From Alkalithermobacter thermoalcaliphilus JW-YL-7 = DSM 7308 (lineage in GTDB: Bacteria > Bacillota > Clostridia > Peptostreptococcales > Peptostreptococcaceae), in assembly GCA_001584565.1 (NCBI GenBank), contig LSFY01000001.1, positions 1,350,001 to 1,414,000 of the forward strand: a stretch of DNA of 64,000 nt. The letters are read 5' to 3'. Positions 54,501-63,555 of this stretch are shown here, one piece after another. Position 1 is the stretch's first letter. Every line of letters begins with the position of its first letter. A program made the position numbers and the translations under genes. The notes beneath the pieces are model-generated. The model had not been told where the DNA came from. It worked only from the letters and a program-made list of their open reading frames with translations, and made no database searches.

Positions 54501-55400
54501 TTATTTACGCATACGTGGATCTAAAGCATCTCTTAATCCGTCACCTAAAAAGTTAAACGCAAGCATAGTTACTGATATAGCAAGTGCAGGAAAAAATAAT
54601 TGATATGGATAAACTCTTATGCTACCTAATGCATCACTTGCTAAAACTCCCCAAGATGCTTGTGGTGCTGATACTCCAAGCCCTATAAATGATAAAAATG
54701 CTTCTGTAAATATTGCTGATGGTATTGACATTGTCATAGTTACTATTATAGGACCCATAGCATTTGGAATAAGGTGCCTTAAAATTATTCTCATTCCACT
54801 AGCTCCAAGTGTCTTTGCTGCAAGAACATATTCTTGTTCTTTTAAAGATAATATCTGACCCCTAACTATACGGGCCATAGAAAGCCAATATACCGATCCT
54901 ATTGCTATTAATATACTTTTAAGTCCTGAACCTATAACTACCATTAAAAGTATTACATATAAAGTTAGGGGGATAGTTGATAGTATATCTACTATTCTCA
55001 TCATAATATTGTCTACTTTTCCACCTAAATATCCAGATATTCCTCCATATAATACTCCAACAACTAAATTTATAATGGATGCTACTATTCCAACTGTAAG
55101 CGATATTCTAGCTCCGTATAATACTCTTACAAAAAGATCCCTTCCATGTTTATCTGTTCCAAACCAATGTTTTGAGCTAGGTCCTTGATTTGCTAAAGCT
55201 AAGTTTTGATCTGAATATGAATATCTAGACAACATAGGGCCAATTATTGCAAGTAATATTAAAAATACTAAAAATATCAATCCACCCATGGCCACTTTGT
55301 TAGCTTTTAGCCTTCTCCAAACATCTTGCCAATAAGTCATAGATGGCCTTACTATTTGTTCACAATCTTTTTCTTCTTGACTTATAAACTCCCAATCCAT
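54501..55400 (-). CDS. oppC: Oligopeptide ABC transporter permease OppC
   Basis: The 299-residue permease has six membrane helices, an N-terminal cytoplasmic tail (OppC_N; ending in RRLKANKVAMGG) and the EAA coupling loop AAKTLGASGMRIILRHLIPNAMGPI. It ends with FNFLGDGLRDALDPRMRK, the usual OppC/DppC terminus. It lies 11 bases after oppB and forms the membrane pore with it. It starts at ATG behind GGAGGGAAAGCA. Confidence 0.96.
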   Translation of the reverse strand: MDWEFISQEEKDCEQIVRPSMTYWQDVWRRLKANKVAMGGLIFLVFLILLAIIGPMLSRYSYSDQNLALANQGPSSKHWFGTDKHGRDLFVRVLYGARISLTVGIVASIINLVVGVLYGGISGYLGGKVDNIMMRIVDILSTIPLTLYVILLMVVIGSGLKSILIAIGSVYWLSMARIVRGQILSLKEQEYVLAAKTLGASGMRIILRHLIPNAMGPIIVTMTMSIPSAIFTEAFLSFIGLGVSAPQASWGVLASDALGSIRVYPYQLFFPALAISVTMLAFNFLGDGLRDALDPRMRK

Positions 55401-55411
55401 TGCTTTCCCTC

Positions 55412-56332
55412 CTACTCATCGAGTTTTATTCTTGGGTCTACCAATCCATAAAGTATATCTACAATAAACATCATTCCAACTAAAAATACGGCATAAAATA
55501 TCGTAACTCCCATTATAACTGTATAGTCTCTGTTAGTTATACTTTCTACAAAGAATCTTCCAAGTCCAGGTATTGCAAATATTTTTTCTATAACAAATGA
55601 TCCTGTTAAAAGAGTTGCAACTAATGGCCCTACATAAGTAATTATCGGAATTAGTGCATTTTTAAGAGCATGTTTAAATATTACTACTCCCTCACTTAAT
55701 CCTTTTGCTCTTGCTGTTCTTATATAATCCTGAGATATAACTTCTAGCATAGTAGATCTTGTCAATCTTGCTATAAATGCTAAAGAGTAAGCCGAAAGAG
55801 CTATAGTAGGCATAATCATATGTTGAATAGTTCCCCATCTAGCTGATGGAAGAATATTTAGTCTAACAGAAAATACATAAATCATAACTGTTGCTACAAC
55901 AAAGCTAGGTATAGTAACTCCAAGGACAGCAAACAACATTACTGCACTATCTATCCATGTACCTTGTTTTAAAGCAGCTATTACACCTATTGGTATTCCA
56001 ATAGCAAGTATCAATATTATAGCTACTCCCCCTAACTGAGCTGATGCTGGAAATGACCTTGATATTATGTCGTTAACACTTTGCCCTTTTAGTTTAAAAG
56101 ATGGTCCTAAATCTCCCTTAGCTACACTAAGTAAATAATCTGTGTATTGCTTAATTAGCGGATCATCAAGCTTATACTTTTCTCTTAAGGCCTGTTCTGT
56201 TGCAGGTGGCAATTTTTTTTCTCCAGTAAAAGGTCCCCCTGGTATTGCATGCATTAACACAAATGTAATTGTAATTACTAAAAAAATTGTGATAAACATA
56301 GATACAAATCTGTTTAAAATATACTTTAGCAC
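55412..56332 (-). CDS. oppB: Oligopeptide ABC transporter permease OppB
   Basis: The 306-residue permease has six membrane helices, an N-terminal large loop (HAIPGGPFTGEKKLPPATEQ), the EAA coupling loop TARAKGLSEGVVIFKHALKNALIPI and the closing VDPRIKLDE. It is the first gene of oppBCDFA and starts at ATG or an upstream codon behind AAGGAGGGGG. The 139-base upstream region contains TTGACA (56400-56395) but no good -10 at 17 bases. No CodY consensus is apparent. Confidence 0.95.
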   Translation of the reverse strand: MLKYILNRFVSMFITIFLVITITFVLMHAIPGGPFTGEKKLPPATEQALREKYKLDDPLIKQYTDYLLSVAKGDLGPSFKLKGQSVNDIISRSFPASAQLGGVAIILILAIGIPIGVIAALKQGTWIDSAVMLFAVLGVTIPSFVVATVMIYVFSVRLNILPSARWGTIQHMIMPTIALSAYSLAFIARLTRSTMLEVISQDYIRTARAKGLSEGVVIFKHALKNALIPIITYVGPLVATLLTGSFVIEKIFAIPGLGRFFVESITNRDYTVIMGVTIFYAVFLVGMMFIVDILYGLVDPRIKLDE

Positions 56333-56452
56333 CCGTTACCCCCTCCTTATGTAATTTTTTTACATGATGTATTTTTAATATGTATTATATAGATGTCAAT
56401 TAAGTTTAATGACTAAATAATTTTTTATGACAAGATTTTTTGCTACAAAAAA

Positions 56453-56471
56453 GAGACAGATAATCTGTCTC
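56453..56471 (-). terminator. Terminator of the hyd operon
   Basis: GAGACAGATTATCTGTCTC stem directly after the original hydA stop codon at 56472, followed by TTTTTTGTAGC on the minus strand. Confidence 0.85.
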
Positions 56472-57769
56472 TTAGACTTTGTTTTTATATGAATACTTTG
56501 TATGAAGAAGATGATGTGACTTTTTACTTAGAGGCTCCCATAAGAATTTTTCATATATTTCTTTTATATATGGATTTTAAGGTGAGCTAATTCTCTTGTA
56601 GATATACATATATCTACATCTGGATTTCCATTTACTTTGAATTCTTCTTTAGATGCCTCAAACTTTTTAGCAAGGCAAGGCATAACCGATACTACAACCA
56701 TTTTCTCTCTTGGTATCAAAAGCTTTTGTGCAAAATATGATTTTACAATCGACCCAAACATTTGTTGAGGAGATTTTGCTGAAGAAGGTGTATCTAAAAG
56801 ATCATGAAACTGACTTTCAAGAAAATTTACCCAACCTGGACAACAGGAAGTTAACATAGGAAGCTTTACTGTTTCATCTTTATTTATATACCTTTCAATT
56901 CTATCTAATAACTCTGCACCTTCTTCCATAATAGTTAAATCTGCTGCAAAATCAGTATCAAATACATAATCAAATCCTAATCTTCTGAGTGCAGCTACCA
57001 TCTTTCCTGTAACTACTTGCCCTGCCTCTAATCCAAATTCTTCTCCAAGTGCAACTCTTACAGCAGGAGCTGTTTGTACTATAACTACCTTATCCTTATT
57101 CACTAGAGCATCTACAACAGCCCATATATTCTCTTTTTCAGTTAGTGCTCCTACTGGACATACTGCAACACATTGACCACAATAAGTACATACAGTGTTT
57201 TCTAGTTTTTCTTCAAATGCAGGAGATACAACAGCATTAAATCCTCTATTTATTGCTGATAGAGCACCTACAGTTTGAACATTATTGCACATAGTTTCAC
57301 ATCTTCTACACATTATACATTTATCCATATCTCTTACTATAGAAGTTGAAATATCTTTTATATAGGTTGATTTTTCACCATCATAATAGTGAACCTGTCT
57401 TAATCCAAACCTTTGTGCTAGGTCTTGTAACTTACAATTTCCTGACTTTTTACATATCAAACAGTCTTGAGGATGATCTGATAACATTAATTCTAAAATA
57501 GTTCTTCTAGCATTTAATACCCTTAATGTATTAGTTTTTACAACCATATTTTCATAAACAGGAGTTGCACATGCTGGTGCTAAATTTCTCCTTCCTTCAA
57601 CTTCTACAACACATATTCTACAAGTTGCACATTTATTAACCATCTTTATATCATGCAAGTCAAGATGACAAAGAGTAGGAATATCTATCCCAACTTTTTC
57701 AGCTGCCTGTAATATAGTACTTCCTTCCTCTATGCTGATTCTTTTACCATCTATTATAATATTTACCAT
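56472..57769 (-). pseudogene. hydA: [FeFe]-hydrogenase catalytic subunit HydA, internally deleted
   Basis: The frame at 56564-57769 encodes 401 residues. It has an N-terminal 2Fe-2S domain (C34, C47, C50, C67), the His/Cys 4Fe-4S site (H99, C103, C106, C112), two 4Fe-4S clusters (C151-C161, C194-C204), H-cluster motif 1 TSCCPGW (307-313) and motif 2 MPCLAKKFE (363-371). It then breaks at ELAHL into KIHI-stop. In another frame 56472-56576 reads NPYIKEIYEKFLWEPLSKKS and continues HHLLHTKY, the normal hydrogenase C-terminus. About 150 residues with motif 3 (CxxGC...GGGQ) are missing. The gene ought to be about 570 residues. Confidence 0.9.
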
Positions 57770-57784
57770 ATGATCCCCCTTACA

Positions 57785-59599
57785 CTAATCTTTCTTGATA
57801 GCATAAAACTTACATTTATCCATACATGCACCACATTTTATACATTTTATTTGATCTATGACATGAGCTTGCTTTAGTCTTCCTGATATGGCGGATGTTG
57901 GACATACTTTAGAACAAACTCCACAACCGACACATTTTGATTTTATTATTCTGTATTTTAAGAGTGCATTACATTTTCCAGCTGTACACTTTCCATATTT
58001 TACATGATCTTCATACTCATCTAAGAAGGTATTTAAAGTCGATAAAACTGGATTTGGAGCAGTCTGACCTAGTCCACATAAAGCTGTGTCTTTTATAACT
58101 TCTGATAATACTTTCAACTGCTCTAAGTCTTCTATTGTTGATTTTCCAGTTGTAATTTTTTCCAATACTTCCCACAATCTTTTTGTTCCTATTCTACATG
58201 GTGTACATTTTCCACAGGACTCATCTTGTATAAATTCTAAATAGAATTTTGCAACACTTGGCATACAATCTTCTTCATCCATAACTATCATTCCACCTGA
58301 TCCCATCATAGATCCCCTACTAACTAAACTTTCAAAGTCTATTGGAGTATCTAGATCGTTTTCAGTTAAACACCCTCCAGACGGTCCTCCTGTTTGAACT
58401 GCTTTAAATTTTTTGTCGCCTACTATTCCTCCACCTATATCAAATATAACTTCTCTCAGAGTTGTTCCCATTGCTACTTCTATAAGTCCAACATTTTTTA
58501 CCTTTCCTGCTAATGCAAATACTTTAGTTCCTTTAGACCTTTCTGTTCCTATTTTATTAAACCAATCCGAACCATTCAAAATTATAACTGGTATATTTGC
58601 AAATGTTTCAACATTATTCACATTAGTAGGTTTGCCCCAAAGTCCACTTTCTGCTGGAAAAGGTGGTTTTGTAGTAGGCTCTCCTCTTTCTCCTTCTATT
58701 GAATGTATCAAAGCTGTTTCTTCTCCACATACAAATGCTCCTGCTCCATATTTAATTTCAATGTCAAAATCAAACTCGCTACCCATTATATTTTTTCCTA
58801 AAAGTCCATATTCTCTAGCATCATCTATAGCTTTTTGAAGCCTTTTTATTGCTAGAGGATACTCTGCACGAATATATACTTTTCCTTCATCTGCACCTAT
58901 TGCATAACCACAAATAATCATAGCTTCAACTATTGAATGTGGATCTCCCTCTAATATAGATCTATCCATAAATGCTCCTGGATCTCCTTCATCAGCATTA
59001 CAAATTACATATTTTTTATCTGATTTACTTTTTCTTGCATACTCCCATTTAACTCCTGTTGGAAATCCTCCTCCACCTCTTCCTCTAAGGCCTGATTTTT
59101 TTATTTCTTCAATTACTTTGTCGGGATCTAAATCAAATAAAACTTTTCCTAAAGCTTCATATCCATCTACACATATATAATCATTTATACTTTCTGGATC
59201 TATTGATCCACAATTTCTAAGAACTATCTTCATTTGTTTATTGTCTTTATCTGTTAAAACTCCCTCGATCTCTGACTTATTTTCTATATACTCATCTACT
59301 ATATTTTTTGCTAAATGTTTGTCTACATTTCCAAATACTACTTCTTCACCTGCCTTTATTACTTTAATGGTAGGTTCTGCATAACAATATCCCATGCACC
59401 CTGTTTTTTCTACAATCACATTTTTGATACCTTTACGAGATATACTTTCGGTTAAAACATCCATAACCTCTTTAGCCCCTGCTGCTATACTACAAGTTGC
59501 CATAGCTACTTTTATAATTACTAATTCTTCACTAGACTTTTTACTTTTTAAATCATTTTTCATATTTGCCAAGTCACTAATACATCTTATCTTTCTCAT
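57785..59599 (-). CDS. hydB: NADH-binding hydrogenase subunit, NuoF/HydB type
   Basis: This 604-residue flavoprotein subunit passes electrons between NADH and ferredoxin-type centres. In order: a thioredoxin-like 2Fe-2S domain (ATCSIAAG..., TGCMGYCYAEP), the NADH/FMN region with GLRGRGGGGFPTG and GAGAFVCGEETAL, the 4Fe-4S site ESCGKCTPCRIG, and a C-terminal two-cluster ferredoxin (CVGCGVCSKVCP, CIKCGACMDKC). This is the layout of HydB in bifurcating HydABC. It lies 15 bases upstream of hydA. The gene looks intact. Confidence 0.95.
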   Translation of the reverse strand: MRKIRCISDLANMKNDLKSKKSSEELVIIKVAMATCSIAAGAKEVMDVLTESISRKGIKNVIVEKTGCMGYCYAEPTIKVIKAGEEVVFGNVDKHLAKNIVDEYIENKSEIEGVLTDKDNKQMKIVLRNCGSIDPESINDYICVDGYEALGKVLFDLDPDKVIEEIKKSGLRGRGGGGFPTGVKWEYARKSKSDKKYVICNADEGDPGAFMDRSILEGDPHSIVEAMIICGYAIGADEGKVYIRAEYPLAIKRLQKAIDDAREYGLLGKNIMGSEFDFDIEIKYGAGAFVCGEETALIHSIEGERGEPTTKPPFPAESGLWGKPTNVNNVETFANIPVIILNGSDWFNKIGTERSKGTKVFALAGKVKNVGLIEVAMGTTLREVIFDIGGGIVGDKKFKAVQTGGPSGGCLTENDLDTPIDFESLVSRGSMMGSGGMIVMDEEDCMPSVAKFYLEFIQDESCGKCTPCRIGTKRLWEVLEKITTGKSTIEDLEQLKVLSEVIKDTALCGLGQTAPNPVLSTLNTFLDEYEDHVKYGKCTAGKCNALLKYRIIKSKCVGCGVCSKVCPTSAISGRLKQAHVIDQIKCIKCGACMDKCKFYAIKKD

Positions 59600-59623
59600 C
59601 TTCTACCTCCAGGCAATTTAGTT

Positions 59624-60109
59624 TTATTCGCACTCTTGAATAATTTTTGATACCTTATCAGGTGTAACTCTTCCATAAACTTTTTCTCCTATCATAACTA
59701 CCGGAGCAAGCCCACAAGCTCCAACACACCTTAATACGTTTATAGAAAACTTTCCATCATCTGTAACTTCTCCTATTGTTATTCCTAGTATTTTTTTAAA
59801 TTCATCTAATATTTTTTCTGAATCTCTAACATAACAAGCTGTACCCATACATATAGATATTGGATACTGCCCTTGGGGAGTCATATTAAAAAAAGAATAA
59901 AAACTTACTACCCCATAAACCTTAGAGGTATGTACTCCTAACTTTTGTGCAACAAACTGTTGAACTTCTCTTGGAATATATCCAAAAATTTCTTGAGCCT
60001 TATGAAGTACTATTATAAGCTCAGCTTTTTTATCTTCTAATGAGTCTATAAAGTCTTCTAATTCTTTAAATTTACTCTCTAGTGATTTATTTTTAAAATC
60101 TTTCATCAA
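59624..60109 (-). CDS. hydC: Hydrogenase 2Fe-2S subunit, NuoE/HydC type
   Basis: The 161-residue thioredoxin-like subunit carries the 2Fe-2S ligands in CMGTACYVRD and CVGACGLAPV. It has the NuoE/HydC domain from about residue 15 and no extra domain. It is the first gene of hydC-hydB-hydA, 24 bases upstream of hydB, starting at ATG behind AGGGGGTAGATTG. It is intact. The operon order E-F-A is the usual one for the clostridial NAD-dependent bifurcating enzyme. Confidence 0.95.
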   Translation of the reverse strand: MMKDFKNKSLESKFKELEDFIDSLEDKKAELIIVLHKAQEIFGYIPREVQQFVAQKLGVHTSKVYGVVSFYSFFNMTPQGQYPISICMGTACYVRDSEKILDEFKKILGITIGEVTDDGKFSINVLRCVGACGLAPVVMIGEKVYGRVTPDKVSKIIQECE

Positions 60110-60205
60110 TCTACCCCCTAATTCATCTTGAATTTATATATTAAATAAATATGTTTTATGTCTGAAAATTATGGTATTACTAGCTTTTATCTATTTATTA
60201 ACAAA

Positions 60206-60241
60206 AAAATAGGGTTTTTGGATATCCAAAAACCCTATTTT
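60206..60241. terminator. Terminator of gatCAB, perfect 36-base palindrome
   Basis: AAAATAGGGTTTTTGGAT with its exact complement lies after gatB and before the hyd operon; T-rich flanks occur on both sides. Confidence 0.85.
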
Positions 60242-60324
60242 AAGGTGTTTTCATTTATTGATATATTAATATTTCATGAGTTTATGCCAAGTATTTGTTA
60301 ATATATAAGCAATATATTATTTGT

Positions 60325-61755
60325 CTACATATTATCTATTATTTCTTTTAACATACTGTTTACTATTTGAGGATTTGCTTTACCTTGACTTGCTTTCATT
60401 ATTTGTCCAACTAAGAATCCAAACGCTCTTTGTTTTCCATTTTTATAATCTTCTATTGATTGTTTGTTATTTTCAAGAACACTTATTATTATCTGTTTTA
60501 TTTCATTTTCATCTTGAAGCTGAACAAGTCCCATCTGTTCTATTATTTCATTTGGTTTTTTGCCTGTTTCAAACATAGCTCTAAATACTTTTTTACCTGC
60601 ATTATTATTTATTTTGCCTTGTGATATTGCACTTAAAAGATCAGCAAAATCTTCTTTTTCAAATTTTAGATCTGAAAGGGTTATTCCTTCATCGTTGACT
60701 CTTCTTAAAAGTTCTGTCATTATCCAGTTGCTAACTACTTTAGGCTCATTGAACAGTTTTACTATATCTTCAAAATAACTTGACAGCTCCTTACTTGATG
60801 TAAGTATCTTAGCATCATATTCTGGTATCATATATTCTTTTATAAATCTTTCTCTTTTTTGATCAGGAAGCTCTGGTAAAGATTTTTTTACATTTTCAAT
60901 AAATTCATCACTTATATTTATGTTAACAATATCTGGCTCTGGGAAATATCTGTAATCCTGAACAGTTTCTTTGCTTCTCATAGATATTGTTCTATTTTCA
61001 CTATCATCCCATCTTCTAGTTTCTCTTACTGTATTTTGTCCGCTTTCTAAAAGATCTATATGTCTTTTAATTTCATACTCCATAGCTTTTACTGCAGCTT
61101 TAAAAGAGTTTAAATTTTTAAGTTCAACTATGTTTGACTTTAATCCATCTTCTCTTACAACATTTATATTTACATCGCATCTTAAAGATCCTTGTTCCAT
61201 TTTTACATCTGATACTCCTGTAAATAAAAGTACTTCCTTTAATTTCTCAAGGAATTTATATGCTTCTTCAGGAGAGTTCATATCAGGTTCTGTAACTATC
61301 TCTATAAGAGGCACTCCACTTCTATTATAATCTAATAATGTATCCCCAGAGGTATCATGTAAAGACTTACCTGTATCTTCTTCTATATGTATTCTTCTTA
61401 TTCTTATATTTTTAGTTGTTTTATCTTCTTTTTCTATCTGTATAAATCCATTTTCACAAAGTGGAATATCATACTGAGATATTTGATATGCCTTTGTAAG
61501 GTCAGGATAAAAATAATTTTTTCTATCCATTTTAGTATGTCTTGCTATATTACAGTTAAATGCTAGTCCTGCCATTATTGCATACTCTAAAACTTTTTTA
61601 TTTAGTACTGGTAAAGAACCTGGAAGCCCCAAGCAAACAGGACAACAGTTGGTATTTACATCTGCTCCAAACTCGTTTTTGCATGAGCAAAATATTTTTG
61701 TATTAGTTAAAAGTTCTGCGTGTATCTCAAGTCCTATAAGAGTTTTATAATTCAT
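60325..61755 (-). CDS. gatB: Glutamyl/aspartyl-tRNA amidotransferase subunit B
   Basis: It binds misacylated Glu-tRNA(Gln) or Asp-tRNA(Asn) and phosphorylates the acyl group in GatCAB. The 476 residues start at NYKTLIGLEIHAELLT, then a zinc site (CSCKNEFGADVNTNCCPVC), the kinase core and the C-terminal YqeY-like tail. I use ATG 61755, six bases after GGAGGTG; the longer frame to 61827 would overlap gatA and adds 24 atypical residues (MHMHMKVVE). Confidence 0.97.
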   Translation of the reverse strand: MNYKTLIGLEIHAELLTNTKIFCSCKNEFGADVNTNCCPVCLGLPGSLPVLNKKVLEYAIMAGLAFNCNIARHTKMDRKNYFYPDLTKAYQISQYDIPLCENGFIQIEKEDKTTKNIRIRRIHIEEDTGKSLHDTSGDTLLDYNRSGVPLIEIVTEPDMNSPEEAYKFLEKLKEVLLFTGVSDVKMEQGSLRCDVNINVVREDGLKSNIVELKNLNSFKAAVKAMEYEIKRHIDLLESGQNTVRETRRWDDSENRTISMRSKETVQDYRYFPEPDIVNINISDEFIENVKKSLPELPDQKRERFIKEYMIPEYDAKILTSSKELSSYFEDIVKLFNEPKVVSNWIMTELLRRVNDEGITLSDLKFEKEDFADLLSAISQGKINNNAGKKVFRAMFETGKKPNEIIEQMGLVQLQDENEIKQIIISVLENNKQSIEDYKNGKQRAFGFLVGQIMKASQGKANPQIVNSMLKEIIDNM

Positions 61756-61771
61756 CTTTTTCACCTCCATC

Positions 61772-63238
61772 TTATAAGTTCGGTCTTTTGTCTTTAAAGT
61801 CTCCACAACTTTCATATGCATGTGCAACTTTTAAAACAGTAGCTTCATCAAAGTGCTTTCCTATTATTTGCATTCCTATTGGAAGAGAGTTTTTAAATCC
61901 ACACGGAATAGATATTGCTGGAACTCCAGCCATATTAGCAGGTATTGTGCATACATCTTCCATATACATAGAAAGTGGATCTTGATTTTTTTCTCCAAAA
62001 TTAAATGCAACATTAGGAACTGTAGGAGCTATTATAACATCTACATCTTCAAATGCCTTTTCAAAATCTTGCTTTATTAAAGTTCTAACCTGAAGTGCTT
62101 TTTTGTAATAAGCATCATAATATCCTGAACTAAGCGCATAAGTTCCTATAACTATTCTTCTTTTAACTTCCTCTCCAAATCCTTCACTTCTACTTTTTAT
62201 ATATAAATCATCTAACGAATCAAATTCTTTTGTTCTATATCCATATCTTATTCCATCAAATCTTGCAAGGTTTGAACTAGCCTCACTAGGAGCTATAATA
62301 TAATATGTTGCTACTGCATATTTAGTATGAGGAAGAGATATTTCTTTAACAATAGCTCCAAGTTCCTTTAATTGTTCAACTCCTGCAAGTACTGCTTTTT
62401 TTACATCTTCATCTATTCCTTGTGCAAAATACTCTTTAGGAATTCCTATCTTTATTCCTTTAACATTTCCATCTAAAAATTTAGTATAATCTGGTACTTC
62501 TATTGGCGAGCTTGTCCCGTCCATATCATCTTTCCCAGCTATTTCTTTTAATACTAATGCACAGTCATATACATCTTTAGTAAATATCCCTACTTGATCT
62601 AAAGACGAACCAAATGCTATAAGTCCATATCTTGATACTCTTCCGTAAGTTGGCTTAAGCCCAACTATTCCTGTTAAAGCTGCTGGTTGTCTAACAGATC
62701 CTCCAGTGTCTGAACCTAATGAACAAAATACCTGACCTGCTGCAACTGAAGAAGCAGAACCACCTGATGAACCACCTGGAACTTTATTTAAATCCCATGG
62801 ATTTTTTGTTTTCTTAAATGCTGATGTTTCTGTTGAAGAACCCATAGCAAATTCATCCATATTTGTTTTCCCTATAAGAACAGTCCCGCTTTTATTTAAC
62901 TTTTCTACAACTGTTGCATTATATGGAGGAATAAAATTTTCTAGCATTCTTGATGCACAAGTAGTTTTTATTCCCTCTGTACATATATTATCTTTTATAG
63001 CTATAGGTATTCCTGCAAGAGAAGATACTTTTTCTCCATTTGCTATTTTTTTATCTACTTTCTTTGCTTGTTCAATAGCAACATCTTCTGTTATACATAA
63101 AAAAGAATCTACTTTTTTTTCTATTTCTTTCGCTTTTTCAAGCATTTTTTCTGTAAGTTCAAGCGCTGTTATTTCTCTATTTTTAATTTTTTCGCTTATT
63201 TGCTTTATAGTCATTTTATGTAAATCCAAATTACTCAC
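61772..63238 (-). CDS. gatA: Glutamyl/aspartyl-tRNA amidotransferase subunit A
   Basis: This amidase-signature subunit liberates ammonia from glutamine for GatB. The catalytic triad is Lys82 ([10 protein letters not shown]), cis-Ser157 ([11 protein letters not shown]) and nucleophile Ser181 ([12 protein letters not shown]). The 488-residue length is standard. It lies six bases after gatC and 16 before gatB. The presence of GatCAB means this organism can make Gln-tRNA or Asn-tRNA by transamidation. Confidence 0.98.
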   Translation of the reverse strand: MSNLDLHKMTIKQISEKIKNREITALELTEKMLEKAKEIEKKVDSFLCITEDVAIEQAKKVDKKIANGEKVSSLAGIPIAIKDNICTEGIKTTCASRMLENFIPPYNATVVEKLNKSGTVLIGKTNMDEFAMGSSTETSAFKKTKNPWDLNKVPGGSSGGSASSVAAGQVFCSLGSDTGGSVRQPAALTGIVGLKPTYGRVSRYGLIAFGSSLDQVGIFTKDVYDCALVLKEIAGKDDMDGTSSPIEVPDYTKFLDGNVKGIKIGIPKEYFAQGIDEDVKKAVLAGVEQLKELGAIVKEISLPHTKYAVATYYIIAPSEASSNLARFDGIRYGYRTKEFDSLDDLYIKSRSEGFGEEVKRRIVIGTYALSSGYYDAYYKKALQVRTLIKQDFEKAFEDVDVIIAPTVPNVAFNFGEKNQDPLSMYMEDVCTIPANMAGVPAISIPCGFKNSLPIGMQIIGKHFDEATVLKVAHAYESCGDFKDKRPNL

Positions 63239-63244
63239 TCCTTT

Positions 63245-63529
63245 CTAGTCTAATACTTTAGGCACTTTAAAACATCCCATTTCTTTATCTGGTGCATTTT
63301 GAAGAACTTTTTCTCTATCTAGAGATTTTCCTACATTATCTTCTCTAAAGGCATTTTTTAGATCTATAGGATTATATGTAATATCTACATTATCTACATT
63401 TACCTCATCGAGCATTTTTACATAACTTAATACATTATCAAGCTTTTTTACTATCATGTCTATTTCGTCTTCTCTAAATTCTAGTTTTGCAAGTTTTGCT
63501 ACATTTTGTATTGTTGATTTATCTACCAT
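63245..63529 (-). CDS. gatC: Glutamyl/aspartyl-tRNA amidotransferase subunit C
   Basis: The 94-residue protein wraps around GatA and stabilises the complex. It has the family start VDKSTIQNVAKLAKLEFREDEID and the C-terminal LREDNVGKSLDREKVLQNAPDKEMGCFKVPKVLD-like tail (FREDNVGKSLDRE seen here). It is the first gene of gatCAB, behind AAAGGAGTGAAATT. The regulator gene ends 26 bases upstream. Confidence 0.96.
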   Translation of the reverse strand: MVDKSTIQNVAKLAKLEFREDEIDMIVKKLDNVLSYVKMLDEVNVDNVDITYNPIDLKNAFREDNVGKSLDREKVLQNAPDKEMGCFKVPKVLD

Positions 63530-63555
63530 AATTTCACTCCTTTCGATATAAAAGT

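Noticed and set aside
56341-56400. TTGACA-based promoter for oppB
   Set aside because: No acceptable -10 lies 16-18 bases downstream (TAAAAA at best); TATAAT occurs only four bases after it.
60295-60312. Rex-like site TTGTTA-N6-AAGCAA near the hyd operon
   Set aside because: The right half matches the Rex consensus at only four of six bases, and the site lies upstream of the gatB terminator, nearly 190 bases from hydC, not at a likely hyd promoter.
60325-61827. Longer gatB reading frame starting MHMHMKVVE
   Set aside because: It would overlap the end of gatA, lacks a ribosome-binding site and is not like GatB; the ATG at 61755 follows GGAGGTG.
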